Source of the DNA: Bacteroidetes bacterium UBA1952
GTDB lineage: Bacteria > Bacteroidota > Bacteroidia > Chitinophagales > Chitinophagaceae
Reading direction: 5' to 3'
Assembly (NCBI GenBank): GCA_002336725.1
Contig: DDEO01000161.1
Location: 1-11,706, forward strand
Length of the DNA stretch: 11,706 nucleotides
The notes beneath the pieces are model-generated. The model ran no database searches, was not told the DNA's origin, and saw only the letters and a list, made by a program, of their open reading frames with translations. The position numbers and the translations under genes were made by a program. Below, one piece after another: positions 1 to 4,718 of the stretch. Position 1 is the first letter of the stretch; each line of letters opens with the position of its first letter.

Positions 1-469
1 AATAAGCGGCTTTCTCAAAATCTCTTTCAAAAGGCCTTCTAGGAAGTGTATTTTCCGGAAAATCGGTGGTTTCTATTTCCCGAAAAATAGCCTCGGCGGA
101 TGCTTTTCGGGTATGAATAAAAACCGTTTTTTCGCCCCGCCGTTGGCCTACAACCACTTCCGGCTCGAAAAAATGCAGTTCCGGAATCCCGCTTTTTTCC
201 GGAAAAAGAACATCCGTAAAAACGCCCATCTGCCGGTGCGCTTCGTAGCTCAGATGCCCGAAAAGCCAGCCTTTGTGGCATTCTGCTTTCAAATCGCGCC
301 AGTTCCCAAAAGTCTTAACCGCGCCGGCGGCGGCCAGCCATTCGTATTTGCCATACGGGTCTTCGTAGCCGCAGGAATCCAGCAAAACAAAAGGGCTGAA
401 CCGGGAAATCCAGTTCAGCGCCTTGTTTTTAAAATCGTCTGTGCCAGACGCAGGATGAAATTGCGACAC
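1..469 (-). CDS. pabB: PabB-like chorismate-binding enzyme, N-terminal part (runs off the window)
   Basis: Aminodeoxychorismate synthase component I converts chorismate, with ammonia from a PabA-type partner, to 4-amino-4-deoxychorismate, the precursor of p-aminobenzoate and folate; it is cytosolic. The minus strand is open from GTG at 469 to the left edge (156 codons), with an in-frame TAA at 476-478 just upstream, so GTG is the only reasonable start. The translation shows FVLLDSCGYEDPYGKYEWL (about residues 27-45), GWLFGHLSYEAH (about 70-81) and PELHFFEPEVVV, the pattern of the N-terminal domain of Bacteroidota PabB proteins. The catalytic C-terminal domain lies outside the window. The gene begins 34 bp after the charged-protein gene and may be co-transcribed with it. 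TTCCGGAA palindromes fall inside it at 51-62, 179-186 and 194-207, encoding FPEN, IPE and FPEK. An anthranilate or isochorismate synthase is less likely but cannot be excluded from this half. Confidence 0.82.
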   Translation of the reverse strand, partial: MSQFHPASGTDDFKNKALNWISRFSPFVLLDSCGYEDPYGKYEWLAAAGAVKTFGNWRDLKAECHKGWLFGHLSYEAHRQMGVFTDVLFPEKSGIPELHFFEPEVVVGQRRGEKTVFIHTRKASAEAIFREIETTDFPENTLPRRPFERDFEKAAY

Positions 470-503
470 GCCGTTTTAGCGGTTTTTGAGTACGGGATTT
501 TCC

Positions 504-932
504 TTAAAAATCGTCATCGTCATCATCATAGCCGCCGCCGTGGCTATCGAAGCCGAGGTCTTTAAACTCGTCGTCGAGGCCCAGGTCATCGTCGTCGGCC
601 TTCTTACGACCGCCGCCGCTGCCGCTTTTCGATTTCGGCAGGTCAAATTCTTCAAAGTCTTTGTCCATCGCAAAGTCGTCGTCGTCGTCATCCATGTGGT
701 CTGCGTCGTCGAGGTCTTCGTCGTCCTCCTCTTCGTCGTCCACCGGGCGTTTAGAAGCCGTTTTTTTAGGCGCTGTTGCCTTGGCAGAAGCGGCCTTTTT
801 GTTTTCCGAATCTTCGTCGTCCCCGGCAGCTTTTTTAGAAGCTTTTTTGGCAGGGGCCGCTTTTTTGGGTACAGCCGGTTTTGCAGCAGTTTTTTTTGCA
901 GGTGCTGCTTTCTTTTCGGGGTTCGTTTTCAT
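504..932 (-). CDS. Small two-ended charged protein: Lys/Ala/Pro-rich basic N-terminus, acidic C-terminus ending in DDDDDDF
   Basis: 142 residues, no recognised family. Residues 1-36 are a histone H1-like low-complexity stretch in which KKAAPAKK occurs twice. Residues 37-64 are mixed, with a second KKAASAKATAPKKTASKR basic block. Residues 65-99 are strongly acidic (DDEEEDDED, then DDDDDDFAMDKDFEEFDLP). A Gly/Ser/Lys linker at 100-111 leads to a second acidic segment ending GGGYDDDDDDF at the C-terminus. The acidic tail closed by Phe resembles the tip by which bacterial SSB recruits partners. It is probably cytosolic and largely disordered, with no signal peptide or membrane segment. The ATG at 932 is chosen over an upstream in-frame TTG at 974, because that codon lies inside the likely -7 promoter box. 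It lies 94 bp behind purA. A nucleoid or nucleic-acid-binding role is inference; the open frame, intact reading and promoter support a real gene. Confidence 0.8.
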   Translation of the reverse strand: MKTNPEKKAAPAKKTAAKPAVPKKAAPAKKASKKAAGDDEDSENKKAASAKATAPKKTASKRPVDDEEEDDEDLDDADHMDDDDDDFAMDKDFEEFDLPKSKSGSGGGRKKADDDDLGLDDEFKDLGFDSHGGGYDDDDDDF

Positions 933-971
933 GGTTTCGTGTGCAGTCGCGGTCTGTGAAATTTGGAGGGT

Positions 972-1003
972 CAAAATTTTCGCACAGCCGTCAAAAGTCC
1001 AAA
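972..1003 (-). promoter_or_regulatory. Candidate Bacteroidota promoter for the charged-protein gene
   Basis: On the minus strand a TTTG (1000-1003) lies 20 bp upstream of AAATTTTG (972-979), which matches the Bacteroidota -7 consensus TAnnTTTG at all but its first base. The predicted transcript would start around 965 and give a leader of about 30 nt before the ATG at 932. It lies in the 94-bp gap after purA, so the small gene can be expressed separately from purA. One mismatch in an AT-rich stretch keeps this a candidate. Confidence 0.4.
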
Positions 1004-1026
1004 AAAATTTTTCCGGTTTTTAAGGC

Positions 1027-2310
1027 TTACTTTCCGCCGCCAAGTGCTTTTTCCAAAAGCTGCTCGCGGTGTACGCCGTTGGAGATATAGCGCACCGGTA
1101 CGCCGATGTAATCTTCGATAAAACGGCAGTATTCGTTGAAGGATTCCGGCAGTTCGGCAAGGCTTCTAACGGCAGAAAGCGGCGCTTTTTTCCAGCCTTC
1201 AAACTCAATATAAACCGGCTTCACTTCGCCGTCGCAGAGGTCGAAGGGCATTTGCGTGGTCTCTTTTCCGGAAACATCATAGGCCACACACACTTTCAGG
1301 GGCGAAAAATCGTCGAGCACATCGGTTTTGGTGATGATGAGCTGCGTAACACCGCTCAGCAGGCAGGCATAGCGCAGGGCTACGAGGTCCATCCAGCCGC
1401 AGCGGCGCGGGCGGCCCGTGGTAGCGCCAAACTCGCCGCCGGCCTTGCGCAGCGCCTCGCCTTCTTCGCCGAAAAGCTCGGTCGGGAAAGGCCCGGAACC
1501 TACGCGGGTGCAATAGGCTTTGGTGATGCCATAGACCTCGCCGATGCGCGAAGGGGCAATGCCCAGCCCGGCGCAGGCACCGGCAGAAAGCGTGTTGCTC
1601 GACGTAACAAAAGGATAGGTGCCAAAGTCCACATCGAGCATAGAGCCTTGTGCGCCTTCGGCCAGGATTTTTTTGCCGGCAGAAAGCTGACTTTCTATCC
1701 AATATTCGCCGTCCACAATTTGCAGGCGGCGCATTTCTTCGATGCTTTTCAGGAAATCTTCTTCCCAGGTCTGCCAGTCGATTACGGTGTCGTAATGCGA
1801 GAGGAGTTGCAGGTGTTTTTCCCGGATTTTGGCGTAGCGTTTGTCGAAATCAGGACTGAGAATATCGCCTACACGCAGGCCGTTTCGGCCGGTTTTATCC
1901 ATATAGGCCGGGCCGATGCCCTTGAGCGTAGAGCCGATTTTCTCCACGCCTTTGGCTGCTTCGGAAGCCGCATCGAGGGCGCGGTGCGTGGGCAGGATGA
2001 GGTGTGCGCGGGAAGCGATAAAGAGGCGGTCGAGCGCGTCGGGAACGAGTTCGGTGATGGTACGCAGTTCTTTGAGCAGCGTTACCGGGTCGATGACCAC
2101 GCCGTTGCCGATGAGGTTCTTGCAGTGTGCGTGAAAAATGCCCGACGGAACGGTGTGAAGCACCACTTTGCGACCTGCTACATAGAGCGTGTGGCCGGCG
2201 TTGGGGCCGCCCTGAAAGCGGGCAATAACATCATAACGGGCAGCCAGGAAATCCACTATCTTTCCTTTTCCTTCGTCGCCCCATTGCAGGCCCAGCAAAA
2301 CATCCACCAT
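1027..2310 (-). CDS. purA: Adenylosuccinate synthetase
   Basis: PurA catalyses IMP + GTP + aspartate to adenylosuccinate, the first committed step of AMP synthesis, in the cytosol. The 427 residues match the usual bacterial length (about 430) from end to end. Visible motifs are WGDEGKGK at 10-17 (GTP loop, catalytic Asp12), GGPNAGHT at 34-41 (His40), KGIGPAYMDKTGRNGLRVGD in the middle (IMP contacts), AEGAQGSMLDVDFGTYPFVTSSNT, the base-specificity segment TKTDVLDD, and a C-terminal SNGVHREQ. ATG at 2310 gives MVDVLLGLQWGDEGKGK, the normal start. No Shine-Dalgarno precedes it; the leader instead carries CACCTCCT, identical to the 16S rRNA 3' end. A TTTCCGGAAA palindrome at 1265-1274 encodes VSGKE near the C-terminus. 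Identification is secure. Confidence 0.98.
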   Translation of the reverse strand: MVDVLLGLQWGDEGKGKIVDFLAARYDVIARFQGGPNAGHTLYVAGRKVVLHTVPSGIFHAHCKNLIGNGVVIDPVTLLKELRTITELVPDALDRLFIASRAHLILPTHRALDAASEAAKGVEKIGSTLKGIGPAYMDKTGRNGLRVGDILSPDFDKRYAKIREKHLQLLSHYDTVIDWQTWEEDFLKSIEEMRRLQIVDGEYWIESQLSAGKKILAEGAQGSMLDVDFGTYPFVTSSNTLSAGACAGLGIAPSRIGEVYGITKAYCTRVGSGPFPTELFGEEGEALRKAGGEFGATTGRPRRCGWMDLVALRYACLLSGVTQLIITKTDVLDDFSPLKVCVAYDVSGKETTQMPFDLCDGEVKPVYIEFEGWKKAPLSAVRSLAELPESFNEYCRFIEDYIGVPVRYISNGVHREQLLEKALGGGK

Positions 2311-2369
2311 GATTTTAGGAGGTGATTTGATTCTTTATTAAAAAAATGAGAGAAAACCGCTTTCCGGGA

Positions 2370-2379
2370 TTTCCGGAAA
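2370..2379. repeat. TTTCCGGAAA palindrome in the purA leader
   Basis: One of ten perfect copies of this 10-bp palindrome in the window. It is preceded by a degenerate partner, TTTCCGGGA, at 2361-2369, and lies between the heptad array and the purA start. Confidence 0.85.
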
Positions 2380-2388
2380 ACGGCGCCG

Positions 2389-2420
2389 CAAAGAAACGGC
2401 GGGAAAGACGAAAGTATCAA
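2389..2420 (-). promoter_or_regulatory. purA: Weak candidate promoter for purA at the edge of the heptad array
   Basis: On the minus strand TTG (2418-2420), contributed by a heptad of the tandem array, lies 21 bp upstream of TTTCTTTG (2389-2396), a one-mismatch version of TAnnTTTG. The leader would be about 70 nt and would contain a TTTCCGGAAA palindrome and the CACCTCCT stretch. The -33 element is short, so confidence is low. Confidence 0.22.
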
Positions 2421-2488
2421 GACACAAGTATCAAGACGAAAGTATCAAGACACAAGTATCAAGTATCAAGTATCAAGTATCAAGACGA
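2405..2488. repeat. Heptanucleotide tandem repeat, 12 in-phase units
   Basis: Twelve consecutive 7-bp units all begin AAG. AAGTATC occurs seven times (starting at 2412, 2426, 2440, 2454, 2461, 2468 and 2475). It alternates first with AAGACGA (2405, 2433, 2482) and AAGACAC (2419, 2447), then runs four in a row. Two weaker units follow (AAGACAA and AAGAGAA, 2489-2502). Phase is exact, with no insertion. It resembles the short tandemly repeated heptamers known from cyanobacterial intergenic DNA. Not a CRISPR array: there are no spacers. Confidence 0.93.
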
Positions 2489-2540
2489 AAGACAAAAGAG
2501 AATAAGCCGCAGGCTCCAACATTATCCAGCGCGTGTTTGA

Positions 2541-2805
2541 GACCTGTCAGGTCCGTAGCGAAGCGAAGGATGCCTGACAGGTCCGTTCAATCCTACGCAA
2601 AATTCCAACCTTACTGCCAGATAACCTCTGACCTGACAGGCATCTGCGTCCGCCAGAGGCGCACTTGACCTGTCAGGTCCGTAGCGAAGCGAAGGATGCC
2701 TGACAGGTCCGTTCAATCTTGCGGGAAATCCCAACCTTACTGCCAGATAACCTCTGACCTGACAGGCATCTGCGTCCGCCAGAGGCAGACTTGACCTGTC
2801 AGGTC
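2541..2805. repeat. 126-bp tandem direct repeat (two copies plus a 13-bp third start) with internal inverted arms
   Basis: Copies at 2541-2666 and 2667-2792 differ at about seven positions by hand alignment; a third begins at 2793 (GACCTGTCAGGTC) and stops at 2805. Each unit carries GACCTGTCAGG and CCTGACAGGTC as 11-bp inverted arms around a 21-nt loop (2541-2551 with 2573-2583; 2667-2677 with 2699-2709). A second stem joins successive units around a 28-nt loop (2630-2640 with 2669-2679; 2756-2766 with 2795-2805). GACCTGTCAGGTC-type palindromes are, from memory, common intergenic elements in Bacteroidota. The last base of the array is part of the TAG stop codon of the band-7 gene, so the array starts exactly where that gene ends. 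It probably serves as its 3' hairpin region. A 97-codon ORF through it is a by-product of the period being divisible by three. Confidence 0.93.
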
Positions 2806-3743
2806 TAAGCCACACGCGAAGCGCCGCCGTCTTTCTTGCCCATCATCGACATCATCTGCTTCATGGTGTGCTCCATGCCTTCGGTGCTGCCGTCGAGGAA
2901 AATGGTATTGCCTTTTCCGGCTTCGGCAAAATGCTTGATAGCGTCCGTCCACATCGAAAACAGGATAAACGAAGCATCGAGATGCGCACGTTCCATTTCC
3001 TGCGCCGCCATCGCCATGCCTTTAGCCACTTCTTCGCGGAAAAGCGCCACGCCCTGCCCGCGCAACTGCGCCGCCTGCCGTTCGGCCTCTGCCGAAATCT
3101 TAATGGCGTTGCCTTCCGCTTCCGCGCCTTTGGTCTTGGTAATGAGCAAGGCCTGCCCTTCGTTTTCGGCGGCTGCTTTGAGGTTGTTGGACGCTACCAC
3201 CTGCGCCATCGAGCGCATGATGACCTCGTCGAAGGTGATGTCGTTCATCTGCAAATCAATGAGGTGATAGCCCCAGTCTTCGAGTTGGCGGTCGAGTTGC
3301 TCTTTGACGTGCAGGATGATTTCGGTGCGCAGCAGCAGGACTTCGCTTTGGCGGCGGGTAGCCACAAACGCCCGTACCGCGCCTTCTACGGAGCGCACGA
3401 GCGCCTGCATAAAAGACTGATTGTCCACAAACTTAAAAGCCACGCTCTTGATGGTTTCGGCTTCCTGATTGAAAACCGCATACAGCAGCATGGCGCTGAA
3501 GTTTACATTGGCTTGGTCTTGGGTGATGGCTTGAAACTTCAGTTCGATAGACCGGTTTTGGATGGAAATACGGCTGTAAATTTTTTCAATAAACGGAATT
3601 TTAAAGTTCAGGCCGGGGCGCAGGATGCGGCTGAATTTGCCAAAAATCGTGGTAACGGCAACCGTCCCCTGCCGCACCGTTACGAAGGCGCTCAGCAGCA
3701 GCAGCACGAATAATATCAGCAGACCGAGGAGGAAAGGATTCAT
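2805..3743 (-). CDS. SPFH / band-7 domain membrane protein (stomatin-prohibitin-HIR type)
   Basis: 312 residues. A single N-terminal membrane helix (about 4-22, LLGLLILFVLLLLSAFV) is followed by an SPFH domain: RQGTVAVTTIFGKFSRILRPGLNFKIPF at about 24-51, then NRSIELKFQAITQDQANVNFSAMLLYAV. After it comes a long Ala/Glu/Lys-rich helix (about 186-250, e.g. KGAEAEGNAIKISAEAERQAAQLRG) expected to form a coiled coil, and a Met/Lys-rich tail. Family members form large oligomers on membranes and act as scaffolds or protease partners; the exact role here is unknown. No NfeD-type partner gene is adjacent. ATG at 3743 gives the usual short cytoplasmic or periplasmic lead-in. Its stop codon touches the 126-bp repeat array, so the final residues (GASRVA) may have been altered by repeat insertion. 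Confidence 0.93.
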   Translation of the reverse strand: MNPFLLGLLILFVLLLLSAFVTVRQGTVAVTTIFGKFSRILRPGLNFKIPFIEKIYSRISIQNRSIELKFQAITQDQANVNFSAMLLYAVFNQEAETIKSVAFKFVDNQSFMQALVRSVEGAVRAFVATRRQSEVLLLRTEIILHVKEQLDRQLEDWGYHLIDLQMNDITFDEVIMRSMAQVVASNNLKAAAENEGQALLITKTKGAEAEGNAIKISAEAERQAAQLRGQGVALFREEVAKGMAMAAQEMERAHLDASFILFSMWTDAIKHFAEAGKGNTIFLDGSTEGMEHTMKQMMSMMGKKDGGASRVA

Positions 3744-3775
3744 AAAAAAGCAGCGTTTATTTTGTCAAAGAGGCG

Positions 3776-3794
3776 CGGAATGAAAAGCATTCCG
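3776..3794. other. Perfect 7-bp inverted repeat in the divergent gap between the band-7 and IPExxxVDY genes
   Basis: CGGAATG (3776-3782), AAAAG loop, CATTCCG (3788-3794). It is centred in the 108-bp gap between two divergent start codons, so it could be an operator or a hairpin in the minus-strand leader. No convincing promoter could be assigned to either gene here; a TACTTTGC at about 3818 is only a partial match for the plus direction. Confidence 0.4.
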
Positions 3795-3851
3795 GCTGCA
3801 AGCTAATCGTTTGCGGCCTACTTTGCAGGGTTATTTGATGCGTCTGGGTTT

Positions 3852-4304
3852 ATGGCCGCAAAAAAGCAAATATTACAAATAGCGCTTCTGGAAGAGGATT
3901 TCTTCGACGGCGCGGCGTTGATAGGCGTAGCTTCTCCCCTGCCGCCCTCGCGTTTTTGCGCGCTGCTCAACCGCTCCTTCGACGTGCGTCTGCAACGCGA
4001 ACCGGAGCAGGACCTCTGTATGCAGATGGCAGGGCAAGGCGGTACCAAGCGTTATTTTCCGGTATTTCAGGAGCGATTAGAGACCGAGGCGCTGGAGATG
4101 ACGCTCTACCGGCTCAAGGGTATCGGCGGCGAAATGCTGCTGCCGGAAATCCCGCATCTGGATTATATCTGGCTGTTGCGCAGCAACACGCCCGAAAAAG
4201 ATGCCGAAGGCTATACGGCGCTGCTGCGGCGGTTGCCCGGCGTACAAATGGCACAGGTGATTGGCGTAGAGCAATTGCGGAATGCGGCCAATTTGGTGTT
4301 GTAA
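3852..4304 (+). CDS. IPExxxVDY family protein
   Basis: 150 residues, probably cytosolic, with no signal peptide. The opening MAAKKQILQIALLEEDFFDGAALIGVAS and the hallmark segment LLPEIPHLDYIWLLR (residues 96-110, aligning with the family signature IPExxxVDY) place it in a small family found, to my knowledge, only in Bacteroidota. The segment SRFCALLNRSFDVRLQRE (33-50) and the ending LPGVQMAQVIGVEQLRNAANLVL also fit. Its biochemical function is not known. The signature is slightly divergent (LPE for IPE, LDY for VDY). It is divergent from the band-7 gene and followed by a 414-bp gap, so it is probably transcribed alone. The ATG at 3852 gives the normal family start. Confidence 0.85.
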   Translation: MAAKKQILQIALLEEDFFDGAALIGVASPLPPSRFCALLNRSFDVRLQREPEQDLCMQMAGQGGTKRYFPVFQERLETEALEMTLYRLKGIGGEMLLPEIPHLDYIWLLRSNTPEKDAEGYTALLRRLPGVQMAQVIGVEQLRNAANLVL

Positions 4305-4410
4305 ATTTGTTTTTACCCGTAATAAGGCGGCAAAAATTGCAGGTATGAAAGGTGTTTTTAGGAACGCTAAAGCGGTTGCAGGTTTGGTCGAAAACAATTT
4401 TGTGTAGAAA

Positions 4411-4481
4411 AGTCCCGCAGGGACGCAGGTTTCCGGAAAATGGCTTTCGCTTTACTACCAAACCTGCCTCCCTACGGGGCT
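4411..4481. repeat. Imperfect 22-bp inverted repeat, REP/BIME-like intergenic element
   Basis: The left arm (4411-4432) reads AGTCCCGCAGGGAC followed by GCAGGTTT. The right arm (4460-4481), reverse complemented, reads AGCCCCGTAGGGAG followed by GCAGGTTT, so 19 of 22 positions agree around a 27-nt loop. Each arm also holds its own small palindrome (GTCCCGCAGGGAC). Similar AGTCCCGTAGGGAC-type repeats are, from memory, widespread in Bacteroidota intergenic DNA. The left arm runs into a TTTCCGGAAA palindrome at 4430-4439. Confidence 0.8.
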
Positions 4482-4543
4482 AATTTCCGGAAAACGCACC
4501 TCCCGGAAGATATATTCGTCCCTCTTTGCGTAATTTCCGGAAA
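4430..4543. repeat. Cluster of three TTTCCGGAAA palindromes
   Basis: Perfect copies at 4430-4439, 4484-4493 and 4534-4543, spaced 54 and 50 bp apart, in the gap between the IPExxxVDY gene and the DUF2723 gene. Two of them share the longer context TAATTTCCGG. This is the densest cluster of the motif in the window. The rest of the gap 4305-4718 holds the inverted repeat, the terminator and no supported gene. Confidence 0.9.
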
Positions 4544-4564
4544 TATATCCCAAAAAGACCTGCC

Positions 4565-4606
4565 GCCTTCGGCATTTGCCCCCCCGCAGCGCCGAAGGCT
4601 TTTTTT
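4565..4606 (+). terminator. Rho-independent terminator
   Basis: GCCTTCGGC (4565-4573) pairs perfectly with GCCGAAGGC (4591-4599) around a 17-nt loop containing a C tract, and is followed at once by seven T (4600-4606). It lies about 260 nt after the IPExxxVDY gene and 110 nt before the DUF2723 gene. It therefore probably ends the upstream transcript and insulates the large downstream gene. Confidence 0.75.
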
Positions 4607-4718
4607 AGGGTTTTAAAGAAAAAGATACCGGAACCGACCAACACAATTTCCACACCTGCTTTCCGTTTATCCAAACTTCTCTGTATTATCTCCGTATTTC
4701 TGTTTTTCTTTGCGCCCC

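Noticed and set aside
486..959. 157-codon hydrophobic ORF on the plus strand
   Set aside because: It is the antisense of the Lys/Asp-rich gene; Val/Ile/Phe runs arise by reading its Asp and Lys codons backwards.
1069..2325. 418-codon open frame on the plus strand
   Set aside because: It is exactly antisense to purA and has no family resemblance. The same effect gives a 281-codon frame at 2868-3713 opposite the band-7 gene.
2346..2540. 64-codon ORF preceded by a perfect AGGAGGTGAT
   Set aside because: The Shine-Dalgarno-like site is about 20 nt from the ATG, too far; the ORF runs through the heptad array and is compositionally a repeat translation.
2405..2805. Possible CRISPR array
   Set aside because: The 7-bp units have no spacers, the 126-bp units are contiguous near-identical copies, and there are no cas genes.
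2522..2815. 97-codon minus-strand ORF with a 42-residue repeat
   Set aside because: It is produced by the 126-bp DNA repeat, starts at a GTG inside the end of the band-7 gene, and has no other support.
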